Assembly (NCBI RefSeq): GCF_011927825.1
Contig: NZ_JAATJI010000001.1
Location: forward strand, 2,331,001-2,395,000
DNA: 64,000 bases
Source of the DNA: Polymorphobacter fuscus
GTDB lineage: Bacteria; Pseudomonadota; Alphaproteobacteria; Sphingomonadales; Sphingomonadaceae
Reading direction: 5' to 3'
Position numbers and translations under genes: made by a program. This document shows, in pieces, positions 17,524 to 27,278 of this stretch (the first letter of the stretch is position 1; each line of letters opens with the position of its first letter). Below the pieces are notes generated by a model, which was not told the DNA's origin, did not search any database, and saw only the letters and a program-made list of their open reading frames with translations.

Positions 17524-18596
17524 GCAAGAAGCGTGGTCCGTTGGGCCTTCCGATCTGGGCGTGGGCAGCGCCGCTTACCGGTCTCGCCCTGGCGATCGCC
17601 AGCATCGCCGATGTCGCGTTGCCATGGTTCGTGGTGGCGCCGGTGCTCGTCGCCGCGGTGCTGGCGGCGGTCCATCATGCCGAAGTCATCGCGCATCGCA
17701 TCGGTGAACCTTATGGCACGCTCGTGCTGGCCGTCGCCGTCACCACCATCGAAGTCGGGCTGATCGTCTCGCTGATGCTGGCAGGCGGCCCGGCGGCCGG
17801 CGCCCTGGCGCGCGATACGGTGTTCGCCGCAGTCATGATCATCATGAACGGCATCATCGGGCTGTCGCTGCTGACTGCGGGGGCCCGGCACCATGAGCCC
17901 GGCTTCAACCAGTCCGGCATCAACGCGGCGCTGTCCGTGCTGACGGCGCTGACCGTGCTGACCATGGTTCTGCCCAATGTCGCCAACACGCCCGGGCCCT
18001 ATTATTCGAGCGGCCAGCTGGCGTTCGTGGCGGCGGTATCGCTCATCCTCTACCTGACCTTTGTCTTCACCCAGACGGTGCGCCACCGCGACTATTTCCT
18101 GACCGAACGCGACGATATCGAAGCGCTGCACCCCATTGCCGGCCAGACGGCAATTGCGGCGCTGGCCCTGCTGGTGGCGGCGCTGATCGGTGTCGTCATG
18201 GCCGGCAAGGCGCTGGCACCGACGATTTCGGGAGCGGTGGAGGCGGCGGGCGCGCCCGAGGCACTGGTCGGGGTCATCATCGCCGCGATCGTGCTGATGC
18301 CCGAAGGGCTGGCGGCGGTGCGCGCGGCACGCGCGAACCGGCTGCAGGACAGCCTCAACCTGGCGCTGGGATCGGCGCTCGCGTCGATCGGGTTGACGAT
18401 CCCGGCCGTCGCCGTGGTGTCGCTGACGATGGGCTTCAACCTGACCCTGGGGCTGGGGCCACGCGACACGGAATTGCTGATCCTGTCGCTGTTCCTTGCC
18501 GTGCTGTCGCTGCGCAGCGGGCGGACGACGGTGCTCAACGGTGTCGTCCACCTGGTGATCTTCGCCGTCTATCTGTTCACCGTGGTAAACCCGTGA
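17520..18596 (+). CDS. calcium/sodium:proton antiporter (Cax/ChaA-like)
   Basis: A 358-residue inner-membrane exchanger of about eleven helices. The two inverted alpha-repeats each carry an acidic signature: VTTIEVGLIVSLML in the first half and AAIVLMPEGLAAVRAARANRLQDSLNLALGSALASIGLTIP in the second, matching ChaA/CAX cation:proton antiporters. It starts at TTG, with the codon overlapping the thioesterase stop (TTGA). Only 1 nt separates its stop from the convergent Wzi gene stop. Confidence 0.88.
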   Translation: MSKKRGPLGLPIWAWAAPLTGLALAIASIADVALPWFVVAPVLVAAVLAAVHHAEVIAHRIGEPYGTLVLAVAVTTIEVGLIVSLMLAGGPAAGALARDTVFAAVMIIMNGIIGLSLLTAGARHHEPGFNQSGINAALSVLTALTVLTMVLPNVANTPGPYYSSGQLAFVAAVSLILYLTFVFTQTVRHRDYFLTERDDIEALHPIAGQTAIAALALLVAALIGVVMAGKALAPTISGAVEAAGAPEALVGVIIAAIVLMPEGLAAVRAARANRLQDSLNLALGSALASIGLTIPAVAVVSLTMGFNLTLGLGPRDTELLILSLFLAVLSLRSGRTTVLNGVVHLVIFAVYLFTVVNP

Positions 18597-18597
18597 A

Positions 18598-20079
18598 TCA
18601 GAAGCGCGTGCGCAGCGCGACCTCGATCGCTGGATAAAGCTTCGATGCGCCCGGCGTGTTCGGCGCATCGTCCTGCAGCCGGCCTTCGATGCGGAAGTCG
18701 CCGATCCGTGTCGGCAGTTCGGTCCCGACGGTGAAGACCTTGATGGTTTCCGAAGTCGCCGAAACGCGATTGCGCGGCGATGTGTCGATGAACTGGCCGG
18801 CGGTGACGTTGAGGTCGATGTGACGGAAGGAGGCGTAATAGCGCCGGTTGCGAATGTCCGTAGCGCTGCCGCTGACCGTCAGCGTGCGGGTGTCACCATC
18901 CAGCGAATAGCCGATCGGCTGGCCTTTGTAGGTGAACCCGCTGGTATAGATGAAGCTGTTGTAGACAAGGCCCGGCGCCGTGCCGCCACCGAACAACTTC
19001 GCGCCCAGCGTGTCGGTATATTCGACAAACCCCGCCCAGGACGCGCCGCGCCCGCCCAATGGTCCGGCCAGCTGGACACCGCCAAGCCGGGCATAATGGG
19101 CGAGGCCCAGGTTCCTGCGATCATCGGCGATGCCTTCGAAATAGGCCTTGGCGGTGACCTGGCCGATCATGCGGGCATAGCTGATGTCGAAGCCCGCCAG
19201 CTGGTTGCCGGGATCGTTGCCGAGATTGCCGTTGTCGGTATTGCCGAGGCCGAACCACGCCTTGCCGAAACTGCCGGCACTGCACGGCCGGCCGCTGCCG
19301 CACATCTGGATGGCGCGCTGCAAGCCGATCTCCAGCCCGCGCACGGGCTCGAAGGCGACGCGCATGCCCATGACCAGCGGGTTGCGATAGTCCCGCTGTT
19401 CGGCAAGGACGCCGCCGAACGCCTCCACCTTTACAGGGCCCAGCCATCTGAGCACGGGGATGTTGAGCGGATCGGGTGACAGCCGCCGGATGCCGAGCTT
19501 GGGGAACGGCCGGGCGCTGTTGGAAAACAGCAAGGTGCCGTCATTGCCGGGGCCGAACCAGATTTCCGCAAAACCGGCATAAACGGCCCAGTTGCCTGAT
19601 TTTACCGCGACATAGCCGGGTTCGAAGTGATAATCCTTGCCGACCTGGCCCGGACGATAGCCCGCACCATAGCTGACGAAGAAGGCGCCGGTGTCGACTT
19701 CGCCATGATAGGCAAAATCCCCCTTCTGTCGCGCACCACCGCCGAAATCGCGCACCTGCTGGACGCGGTTGGTGGCGGCCAGCGTGACTTCCATCGATGT
19801 CGTCTGCCGCGCCCGATCCGACAGCGCCCGCACGCGCGACAATGCCGCTGTGACATGCGGCGCCAGCGGGACGGTGCCGATGCTGTTGATGCCATTGTCG
19901 ATCTGCGCCCAGGGCAACGGCCAGGAATTGACCGGCCCGCGAATGATCCCGGCGCTCTTCAGCACCTCGATGTCGGTACGCAACTGCCGATCACCGACAT
20001 CGGCCCAGGGGGCAGCGAGCGCGGGTTGGGCCAGAAGGAGCAGGACAGGCGTAAGCCGTTTCAACATCCGCGCGGCCAT
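18598..20079 (-). CDS. Wzi-like capsule assembly outer-membrane protein
   Basis: A 493-residue exported beta-barrel protein. The signal peptide ends at about QPALAAPWADV; the N-terminal helical bundle LRTDIEVLKSAGIIRGPVNSWPLPWAQI is typical of Wzi, followed by many amphipathic strands and a C-terminal RTRF. Wzi binds or anchors capsular polysaccharide at the cell surface. It is divergent from the GDP-mannose gene, which supports a shared extracellular-polysaccharide role. Confidence 0.85.
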   Translation of the reverse strand: MAARMLKRLTPVLLLLAQPALAAPWADVGDRQLRTDIEVLKSAGIIRGPVNSWPLPWAQIDNGINSIGTVPLAPHVTAALSRVRALSDRARQTTSMEVTLAATNRVQQVRDFGGGARQKGDFAYHGEVDTGAFFVSYGAGYRPGQVGKDYHFEPGYVAVKSGNWAVYAGFAEIWFGPGNDGTLLFSNSARPFPKLGIRRLSPDPLNIPVLRWLGPVKVEAFGGVLAEQRDYRNPLVMGMRVAFEPVRGLEIGLQRAIQMCGSGRPCSAGSFGKAWFGLGNTDNGNLGNDPGNQLAGFDISYARMIGQVTAKAYFEGIADDRRNLGLAHYARLGGVQLAGPLGGRGASWAGFVEYTDTLGAKLFGGGTAPGLVYNSFIYTSGFTYKGQPIGYSLDGDTRTLTVSGSATDIRNRRYYASFRHIDLNVTAGQFIDTSPRNRVSATSETIKVFTVGTELPTRIGDFRIEGRLQDDAPNTPGASKLYPAIEVALRTRF

Positions 20080-20207
20080 ATCAGTGCGAATGGGGCCGCG
20101 CCAGCGCCTCGCGAGGCCCGCGTGCTTAGTGGCGATCGTTCGATTTTGCGTGTCGCGACTATATCGTCCTGCTACATGCGGTGCTTCTTCTTCAACATTG
20201 GGGTTGT

Positions 20208-21647
20208 ATGTCGTTGCTGAAGTCGACGCGCGTCGTTCCGGTCATCTTGTCGGGCGGGTCCGGTACCCGGTTGTGGCCTGCTTCACGCTCGCTTCACCCC
20301 AAGCAGCTGCTGCCGATCGTCGGTGAAATATCGATGTTGCAGGCGACGACGGCGCGGTTTGGTGGCGATTTCGGTTTCGCCCCGCCGATCATCGTCGGCG
20401 GGGAAGACCATCGCTTCCTGATCAGCGATCAGCTTGGCGAATCCGGTTGCGCACCGGCCGCGATCATCCTTGAGCCCCAGGGCCGCAATACGGCCGCGGC
20501 GATCGCTCTGGCGGCCCATCTTGCCGCGGCGAGCGACCCCGATGCGATCCTGGTTGTCGCGCCATCGGACCATGTCATTTCCGATGAAGCGGGGTTCCGT
20601 GCGGCAATCGCTGCGGCTGTCGGCCCGGCGCAACAGGGTTATCTGGTGACGTTCGGCATCAAGCCCGATGGTCCGGAAACCGGCTATGGCTATATCGAGA
20701 TCGGCGACGAACTGCCGGGGCTTGCTGGCGTGCATGCGGTTTCACGCTTCGTCGAAAAGCCTGACGTTGCGCAGGCGCAGGTTCTGGTCGAGGGCGGCCG
20801 CCATGCCTGGAACGCCGGGATCTTCGTGTTCGGGGCGGCAGCCTATCTGGCAGAATTGGCGCGCCATGACTCCGACATCGCGGCCGCCTGCGACGCGGCG
20901 ATGGCAGCGGCGACGACCGACCGGTTATTCACTCGGCCCGCAGCGGCACCGTTTCTTGCCTCGCCCAATATATCGGTCGATTACGCTGTCATGGAGCATA
21001 CCGATCGTGCCGCGGTGGTGCCCGTCGATATCGGCTGGTCCGATGTCGGATCGTGGAATGCGCTGTGGGCGATCGCGGCACGTGACACCAATGGCAACGC
21101 CGTTCAGGGCGAAGTCGTGGCAATCGACTCGCACAATTGCCTGGTGCGTTCGGACGATGGCATCGCCGTCGCGCTGGTGGGTGTCGATGACATGGTCGTC
21201 GTGTCGACCCGGGATTCGGTGCTGGTGGTGCCGCGCTGCAAATCGCAGGACGTCAAGCGGATCGTCGATGAACTGAAGGCGCGCAACAGTACCCGGCACA
21301 CATTGCAATCGGTCGTGCACCGCCCCTGGGGGACGTACCAGACGACCGACCAGGGCGAGCGGTTCCAGACCAAGCGGATCGTCGTCAAGCCCGGCGAACA
21401 GCTCTCGCTGCAACTTCATTACCACCGGTCCGAACACTGGATCGTCGTATCGGGCACGGCGGTGGTGACGATCGACGGTGTCGAGAAGATCGTCAGCGAA
21501 AACCAGTCGGTCTATATTGCGGCGGGCTCACAGCATCGTCTGGCCAATCCGGGCAAGCTGCCGTTGCACCTCATCGAGGTTCAGTGCGGGCCTTATCTGG
21601 GTGAGGATGATATTGTTCGCTTCGAGGACAATTATGCGCGGGTTTAG
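20208..21647 (+). CDS. manC: mannose-1-phosphate guanylyltransferase / mannose-6-phosphate isomerase
   Basis: A 479-residue bifunctional enzyme of GDP-mannose supply. The N-terminal nucleotidyltransferase domain has ILSGGSGTRLWPASR, the LEPQGRNTAAAIALAA block, VAPSDHVI and FVEKPD. The C-terminal cupin has RPWGTYQTTDQGERFQTKRI and LQLHYHRSEHWIVVSGTA with the metal-binding histidines. ATG 20208 starts just before the conserved strand; an ATG at 20181 is less likely. No strong ribosome binding site is visible. Confidence 0.93.
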   Translation: MSLLKSTRVVPVILSGGSGTRLWPASRSLHPKQLLPIVGEISMLQATTARFGGDFGFAPPIIVGGEDHRFLISDQLGESGCAPAAIILEPQGRNTAAAIALAAHLAAASDPDAILVVAPSDHVISDEAGFRAAIAAAVGPAQQGYLVTFGIKPDGPETGYGYIEIGDELPGLAGVHAVSRFVEKPDVAQAQVLVEGGRHAWNAGIFVFGAAAYLAELARHDSDIAAACDAAMAAATTDRLFTRPAAAPFLASPNISVDYAVMEHTDRAAVVPVDIGWSDVGSWNALWAIAARDTNGNAVQGEVVAIDSHNCLVRSDDGIAVALVGVDDMVVVSTRDSVLVVPRCKSQDVKRIVDELKARNSTRHTLQSVVHRPWGTYQTTDQGERFQTKRIVVKPGEQLSLQLHYHRSEHWIVVSGTAVVTIDGVEKIVSENQSVYIAAGSQHRLANPGKLPLHLIEVQCGPYLGEDDIVRFEDNYARV

Positions 21648-21674
21648 CCTGTAGAAACGACCGAAGGCTGTTGC

Positions 21675-22913
21675 TTACCGCGGCAGTTTTCGCAGCATTG
21701 GTATGAGCAGTACGACGGTCAGCCCGGCGCCGACCAGCGCTGTCGGCACCGAAACGCCGTGGCTTATCGCAACGCCGATCCCCAGCACCGCAGTGACTTG
21801 AAAGCCGGCGTTGACGATGTTGTTGGCGGCGATGGCGCGCGAGCGGCTGGCGGGGTCGGTGGCGGTTTGCAGGATCCCGTACAGCGGCACCGAGAAGATG
21901 CCGCCGGCGATCGCCAATATGGTCAGGTCGGCGAGGACGCGCCAGCCGCGGGGATCGGCGAGGAAGGTGGCGATGTCGCCGGCGCTGCCATGAAGGGCGC
22001 GTTCGGCGAACCACAGGTCGATCCCGGCCAGTGCCATGACAAGCCCCGCCCAGGGTGACAGCCGTGTCGAGACGCGCCCGCCGAGCAGCCTGCCCACGCC
22101 GGCCGAACCGATCGCGACGCCGATCGAGAAGGCCGCGAGGAACAATGTCGCGACGCCTTCGCTGCCGCCGAGATCGTTGCGCGCCAGTGGCACGAACTGG
22201 CTGGTGTAGACGGCGCCAAGTGCCCAGAACCAGGAAATGCAGAGCGTGGCGATGGCCAGTTCGCGATGGCCGAACGCTTCGCTGAGCGCCCGGCGGCTGG
22301 CGGTCAGGGGGTTCCAGTCGATCGCGACACGGCTCGCCGGGGGTGCCGTCGGGATGGCGCGCGATGCCAGCCAGCCGACAAGCGCAACAGCGATCGCCAC
22401 CGGCCCGACCCAGCCTGTCGGCAGCAGGCCGCCGGCGATCTGGCCGAGCAGGATGGCAACGAAGGTCGCGCCTTCGACAAGGCCGGTGCCGGCGAGCAGT
22501 TCGCCCGGCGCCAGGTGCTGCGGCAGGATGGCGTATTTGACCGGGCCGAAGATGGTCGAATGGGCGCCCATCAGAAACACCACCACCAGCGCCAGCGGCA
22601 CCGATTCGATGGCCAACGCCAGCGCACCCAATGCCATGAAGGCGATTTCGGCAATCTTGACCCCCCGCGCGATCATCGCCTTGTCGCGGGCATCGGCGAC
22701 TTCGCCGGCGATGCCCGAAAACAGGACGAACGGCACGATGAACACACCGGCCGCGACCGTGGCGAGCGTTGCCGCCGCCACCGGGTCGCCGGCACGGAGG
22801 TGAAAGGCGACCAGGAAAATCAGCCCCGTTTTGAACAGATTGTCGTTGAACGCGCCCAGGAACTGGGTGGCGAACAGCGGCCCGAAGCGCCGGGTGGCAA
22901 GAAGCGCGAACAT
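21675..22913 (-). CDS. LplT-like MFS transporter (lysophospholipid transporter family)
   Basis: A 412-residue, 12-helix major facilitator protein. The N-terminal FGPLFATQFLGAFNDNLFKTGLIFLV stretch and GPVKYAILPQHLAPGELLAGTGLVEGATF are typical of LplT and the transporter half of Aas/MFS-PlsC fusions, which flip lysophospholipids inward for re-acylation. No acyltransferase is fused or adjacent here. ATG 22913 follows GGCAAGGTCACCGAG; a longer frame from 22979 adds a basic tail of no resemblance. Confidence 0.82.
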   Translation of the reverse strand: MFALLATRRFGPLFATQFLGAFNDNLFKTGLIFLVAFHLRAGDPVAAATLATVAAGVFIVPFVLFSGIAGEVADARDKAMIARGVKIAEIAFMALGALALAIESVPLALVVVFLMGAHSTIFGPVKYAILPQHLAPGELLAGTGLVEGATFVAILLGQIAGGLLPTGWVGPVAIAVALVGWLASRAIPTAPPASRVAIDWNPLTASRRALSEAFGHRELAIATLCISWFWALGAVYTSQFVPLARNDLGGSEGVATLFLAAFSIGVAIGSAGVGRLLGGRVSTRLSPWAGLVMALAGIDLWFAERALHGSAGDIATFLADPRGWRVLADLTILAIAGGIFSVPLYGILQTATDPASRSRAIAANNIVNAGFQVTAVLGIGVAISHGVSVPTALVGAGLTVVLLIPMLRKLPR

Positions 22914-23029
22914 CTCGGTGACCTTGCCGCGTTTGTACCGGGAACGCCACTGCCGGGCGGGACTCGCCGTGCCCGGCAACAGCCGCTATCCTGACAGCGA
23001 TGGCAGCGGCGCCGTGAGGGGATAGCGCG

Positions 23030-23623
23030 ATGGCACAGCAATTGATGGAGATGATCGCGCGCATGGGAGGGGCCGATGGCGTTGCGGCAATGGCGGCCCG
23101 CGTCGGTTTGACGCCGGACCAGACCCAGGCGGCGATGGCGGCGTTGGTTCCGGCGGTTACCGGCGGCATGGCGCGGCAGGCGCAGGCCGGGAATGCATCG
23201 ATTGTCGACCAGCTTGCCGGCATGGCGGCATCGTACACGGGGTCAGCGGCGGGCGACGGTGCGGTGTCGCAAGGCAATGAAATCCTTGGCAATATCTTTG
23301 GAAGCAAGGATGTGTCGCGGGCGGTGGCGGCGCAGGCGGCGAGCCAGACCGGGCTCGATATCGGCGCGTTGAAGGCGCTGCTGCCGATGATCGCGACGAT
23401 CGCGGCGAGTGCGCTGGGCAATGCGACCGGGACCGTGGCGGCACCGGGCGGGGCTGTGGCGGGGCAGGCCGGGGGCCTTGGCGGGCTGATCGGGGGCATG
23501 CTGGGGGGTGGCGGCGGGCAGTCGGGGGCCGCGGGCGCCTTGCTGGGGATGCTCGATGCCAATAAGGACGGCAGCCCGTTCGACGACATCCTGGGGATGG
23601 CGTCGAAGTTCCTGAAGCGCTGA
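23030..23623 (+). CDS. DUF937 family protein
   Basis: A 197-residue protein rich in Ala, Gly and Met. It has helical repeats (VAAMAARVGLTPDQTQAAMAALVPAVTGGMARQA; NEILGNIFGSKDVSRAVAAQAASQTGLDIGALKALLPMI) typical of DUF937, then a glycine-rich segment and a C-terminal EF-hand-like DANKDGSPFDDILG. A calcium-binding role of that loop is possible but unproven. It begins 116 nt from the divergent LplT-like gene. Confidence 0.8.
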   Translation: MAQQLMEMIARMGGADGVAAMAARVGLTPDQTQAAMAALVPAVTGGMARQAQAGNASIVDQLAGMAASYTGSAAGDGAVSQGNEILGNIFGSKDVSRAVAAQAASQTGLDIGALKALLPMIATIAASALGNATGTVAAPGGAVAGQAGGLGGLIGGMLGGGGGQSGAAGALLGMLDANKDGSPFDDILGMASKFLKR

Positions 23624-23636
23624 GGCACGATTCCCG

Positions 23637-24167
23637 ATGGCCCGTTCCCGCCGCACCGATGACTGGGGGTTTCCGCGCTGGCGGCCCTATGGCAGCGGCG
23701 GCGCGGCGGCCGAGGTGCGGTTGTGCGACCGCCATGGCTGCACCAACGTCGGCGACTGCCCGGCGCCAAAGGCAGCCAATCGGCCGGAACGCTGGTATTT
23801 CTGTGCCGCCCATGCCGCCGAATACAACGCCAACTGGGATTATTTTGCCGGCCTGTCGGCCGAGGAAGCGGCGGCGCGGGCCGCCGACGAATCGGCGCAG
23901 ACCAGCTATCGCCGATCGGCGCATTGGGAATGGGGCGGTGCCGGCGACGGCAGCCGCAGCCGTGCCGAGCTCGACGCACTGGCGGTTCTCGGCTGTGACC
24001 CGGATGCCGACATGACCGTCGTCAAGGTCGCCTGGCGCACCGCCGCCAAGGCCAGCCACCCCGATGTCGCCGGCAGCGACCCGGACGCCGCGGTGCGCTT
24101 TCGCGCCATCCAGGCGGCGTGGCAGGTGCTCAGCGACGCCGATGCGGCGCGCACCGCTGGGTCCTGA
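23637..24167 (+). CDS. J-domain protein with an N-terminal Cys/His motif
   Basis: A 176-residue cytoplasmic protein. The C-terminal third is a DnaJ-like J domain: LDALAVLGCDPDADMTVVKVAWRTAAKASHPDV with the HPD triad near residues 142-144, then FRAIQAAWQVLSD. The N-terminal part has C30, H33, C35, C41, C56 and H59, an arrangement that could hold zinc. There is no Gly/Phe region, so it is a minimal J protein that would stimulate DnaK on a specific client. It starts 13 nt after the DUF937 gene. Confidence 0.82.
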   Translation: MARSRRTDDWGFPRWRPYGSGGAAAEVRLCDRHGCTNVGDCPAPKAANRPERWYFCAAHAAEYNANWDYFAGLSAEEAAARAADESAQTSYRRSAHWEWGGAGDGSRSRAELDALAVLGCDPDADMTVVKVAWRTAAKASHPDVAGSDPDAAVRFRAIQAAWQVLSDADAARTAGS

Positions 24168-24173
24168 CCGCGC

Positions 24174-25481
24174 TCAGCGTTCGCGGAATGCGGTGTCGCG
24201 CAGCCTGGCGATGGGGCTGAACAGGTACGACAGCACGGTGCGCGGCGGCCCCAGCAGGTCGACATCGGCGACCATGCCGGCGCCGACCGGCAGGCGCCGG
24301 CCGCCGGGGCCGGTCAGCGCTTCGGCCGCCGTGGCGATGCGGACCTGGTACCAGCCTTCGCCGCCACGATCGTCGATCACCGCATCGGGCGAGATCTGCG
24401 TCACCCGCCCGTCCAGTCTGCCATAGACGCTGGCGTCATAGGCGGTCAGCTTGACCGCCGCCGGCTGGCCGATGTGGACAAAGGCGATGTCGCGCGGCCG
24501 GACCCGCACGTCGACCACCAGCCCGCCGCCTGTCGGCACGATTTCGGCGAGCGGCGCGCCCGGGGCGATGCTGCCGCCGATGGTGGCGGGCATCACCCGC
24601 TGGACGATGCCGGCGATCGGGCTGCGCACGTCGGTGCGTTCCAGCCGGCGCTGCATGGCGGGGAGGGCGGCGGACTGGGCGGCGAGTTCGGCGCGCGCCA
24701 GCGCCAGATCGTTGCCGGCATCGGCGCGGCTGCTGTCGCGGCTGCCGGCCATGGCAGCGACCGCCTCCGCCAGCGCGGCGCGGGCGCGCGATACCGCCTG
24801 CAGCGCGCCGGCGGCGCCGGCATCGGCCTGTACCAGCGTCGACCGGGCACGATCGAGGCTGATTCGCGGCTCGATCCCCTTGTCGACCAGCGGCGCCAGC
24901 ATCGCGACTTCGCGCGCCGCCTGGGCGCGGGCTTCGGCGGCGGCGGTGGCGGCCGCCTGCGCTTCGGCAAGCGCGCGGTCGGCGCCATCGCGGCGGGCGC
25001 TGCCGCCGGCGCTGCGGCTCGCCGTGTCGCGGCGGCGCGCGGCCCAGAGCCCGCGTTCGGCGGCGACGGCGCCCGGTGCGGCCGCTTCCAGCGCGGCCGG
25101 AAACACCGGCGTCGTGCCGGCGACTTCGGCCTCCAGCCGCGCGATCCGGGCGCGAAGCGCATTGGCGGCAGCGCTGCTGCGGCCGAAATCGGCCTGGGCG
25201 GCGGCGGGGTCGAGCTGCAGCAGCGACTGGCCGGCGGCGACCTTCTGCCCCGGTTTCGCCCATATGGCGGTGACGACGCCGCCTTCCAGGTTGCTGACGA
25301 CCTGCAATTGGTGTTGCGGCACGATGCGGCCGGGGGCGGTGGCGGTTTCATTGACCTCCGCCACGGCGGCCCAGCCGATCATGGCAACGAGGAATCCGGT
25401 GATCGACCAAAGCATGATGCGGGTCGCGGCAAGTGGCGTCGCGCCGGTCATGACGCCGGTGGTGGGTGCGGAGTGCAGCAT
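24174..25481 (-). CDS. HlyD-family type I secretion membrane fusion protein
   Basis: A 435-residue periplasmic adaptor. One N-terminal transmembrane helix (about residues 22-42, LWSITGFLVAMIGWAAVAEV) is followed by a biotinyl-lipoyl-like domain (GRIVPQHQLQVVSNLEGGVVTAIWAKPGQKVAAGQSLLQLD) and a long Ala/Arg-rich coiled coil (about 75-250). The second lipoyl half and beta-barrel (SPIAGIVQRVMPATIGGSIAPGAPLAEIVPTGG) follow. It is the last gene of TolC-ABC-HlyD, 12 nt after the ABC gene. Confidence 0.92.
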   Translation of the reverse strand: MLHSAPTTGVMTGATPLAATRIMLWSITGFLVAMIGWAAVAEVNETATAPGRIVPQHQLQVVSNLEGGVVTAIWAKPGQKVAAGQSLLQLDPAAAQADFGRSSAAANALRARIARLEAEVAGTTPVFPAALEAAAPGAVAAERGLWAARRRDTASRSAGGSARRDGADRALAEAQAAATAAAEARAQAAREVAMLAPLVDKGIEPRISLDRARSTLVQADAGAAGALQAVSRARAALAEAVAAMAGSRDSSRADAGNDLALARAELAAQSAALPAMQRRLERTDVRSPIAGIVQRVMPATIGGSIAPGAPLAEIVPTGGGLVVDVRVRPRDIAFVHIGQPAAVKLTAYDASVYGRLDGRVTQISPDAVIDDRGGEGWYQVRIATAAEALTGPGGRRLPVGAGMVADVDLLGPPRTVLSYLFSPIARLRDTAFRER

Positions 25482-25493
25482 CGAAGCGTCCCT

Positions 25494-27266
25494 TCAGGCG
25501 ATGGCGAGTGATTTGAGGACGTCGTCGCGTGGCCCCTGCGTGACGATGCGGCCGCCATCGAGGACGATGACGCGGGTGGCGAGGCGCAGCATCGACTGGC
25601 GGTGGGTGACAAGGACGATGGTGCGGCCGGCGACTTCGGCCTCCAAACGACTGACCAAGGCTTCCTCCGACCCCGAATCCATCGCGCTCGTCGGTTCGTC
25701 GAGGACGAGGATGGGCCTTGGTAGCGCCGTGTCGGCGACCGCAAGGGCGCGGGCGATGGCGATGGCCTGGCGCTGGCCCCCCGACAGGCCTTCGCCGCGA
25801 TCGGCGAGCGTCACGTCATAGCCGCCCGGCAGCGCACCGATGAAGTCATGTGCCCCCGACAGCCGGGCGGCACGCAGCACGGCTGCGTCGTCGATGCGCG
25901 CGTCACCAAGGGCGATATTGTCGCGAATGCTGCCCGACAGCAGCACCACATCCTGCAACACCGATCCGATATTGGCGCGCAGATCATCGGGGTGCAGCTG
26001 CCGCACATCGGCGTCGTCCACCATCACGGCACCCGATTCGGGCTGGTACAGGCCCAGAACGAGCCGCGCGATCGTCGATTTGCCCGATCCGACGCGGCCG
26101 ATGATGGCGACGCGGTCGCCCGGCGCGATATCGAAGCTGACATCGTCGAGCGCCAGCGTCGGGCTGCCGGGATAGCGGAAGCTGACGCGGCGAAAGGCGA
26201 TCCGGCCCGACAGGGTGGCGCGGCGCAGCGGCGCATGGTCGATTTCGCCGGCACCGGTCATCAGCCTGTCGAGCGCATGATAGGCGTCGCGCGTGTTCGA
26301 TAGCCGGGTGAGCAGCGCGGCGATCTGGCCGAGCGGCGCCACGGCGCGACCGGCCAGCATCGACGCGGCGACCATGGCACCCATCGACAGGCTGCCCGCT
26401 GCGATCAGCGTCACCCCGAGCGCGATGGTGGCGACATAGACGATGGTCTGCATGACGGCGGCGACATTGACGGCGAGGGCTGCAACCGAGCGTTGGCGCA
26501 ACGCGATCGCCGCCTGTTGCGCCACCGCCGACTGCCAGCGCCGTGCCAGCAGCGGGCCGGCCTGGCTCGACTTGACGGTTTCGAGGCCGGCGATCGTTTC
26601 GACGATGACGCCCTGCTTGCCGAGCGATTCGGCGAGGTTGGCCGCCGACAACCGGGCGAGCAGCGGTTGCGCCAGCCAGGCGACACCGATGACGATGGGG
26701 ACGGCGAGCAGCGGCACCAGCGCCAGCGGCGGCGCAACGAGCGCGATGACTCCGATGAACAGCAGCACGAAGGGCACATCGACGATCGCGGCGATGGTGG
26801 CCGAGGCGAAGAATTCGCGCAGCGTCTCGAATTCGCGCAGCAGCCCGGCAAAGGCACCGTTGGAGCCGCGCCGATCGGCCAGTTTCATTGCCAGCAGCCG
26901 GTCGAACAGCTGTTCGCCGAGCACACGGTCGATATTCTGGCCGGCGACGTCGACAAAATAGCCACGCAGCCCGCGCAGCACGAAGTCGAAGACGATGATG
27001 AAGGCCATGCCGGTGACCAGCGCCACCATCGACCCGGTGGCGCCGCTCGGCACCACCTTGTTGTAGACCGCCATCGAGAACAGCGCCGCCGCCATGGCGA
27101 GCAGGTTGATGAGGACCGCGGCGAGGGCGACCTGGCCGAACAGGCCACGATTGGCCCACAGCGGCGCCCGCAACCAGTCGCCGGGGCCAGGCGACAGCAG
27201 CGGCCGCGGCGGCGCCGTGGCGGCAATGGCGGCCTGAAAGTCGGTGGGGGGTGGCAGCGCGGACAT
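25494..27266 (-). CDS. type I secretion ABC transporter (permease/ATPase)
   Basis: A 590-residue inner-membrane exporter. After a short cytoplasmic N terminus there are six helices (about residues 40-310) and an ATPase with Walker A IIGRVGSGKST, signature LSGGQRQAIAIARALA, Walker B LVLDEPTSAMD and the H-loop THRQS. The N terminus is too short for the full C39-like domain found in RTX exporters of the HlyB and LapB types. Gaps to TolC and HlyD genes are 12 nt, indicating one operon. Confidence 0.93.
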   Translation of the reverse strand: MSALPPPTDFQAAIAATAPPRPLLSPGPGDWLRAPLWANRGLFGQVALAAVLINLLAMAAALFSMAVYNKVVPSGATGSMVALVTGMAFIIVFDFVLRGLRGYFVDVAGQNIDRVLGEQLFDRLLAMKLADRRGSNGAFAGLLREFETLREFFASATIAAIVDVPFVLLFIGVIALVAPPLALVPLLAVPIVIGVAWLAQPLLARLSAANLAESLGKQGVIVETIAGLETVKSSQAGPLLARRWQSAVAQQAAIALRQRSVAALAVNVAAVMQTIVYVATIALGVTLIAAGSLSMGAMVAASMLAGRAVAPLGQIAALLTRLSNTRDAYHALDRLMTGAGEIDHAPLRRATLSGRIAFRRVSFRYPGSPTLALDDVSFDIAPGDRVAIIGRVGSGKSTIARLVLGLYQPESGAVMVDDADVRQLHPDDLRANIGSVLQDVVLLSGSIRDNIALGDARIDDAAVLRAARLSGAHDFIGALPGGYDVTLADRGEGLSGGQRQAIAIARALAVADTALPRPILVLDEPTSAMDSGSEEALVSRLEAEVAGRTIVLVTHRQSMLRLATRVIVLDGGRIVTQGPRDDVLKSLAIA

Positions 27267-27278
27267 GGCGGGGGTCCC

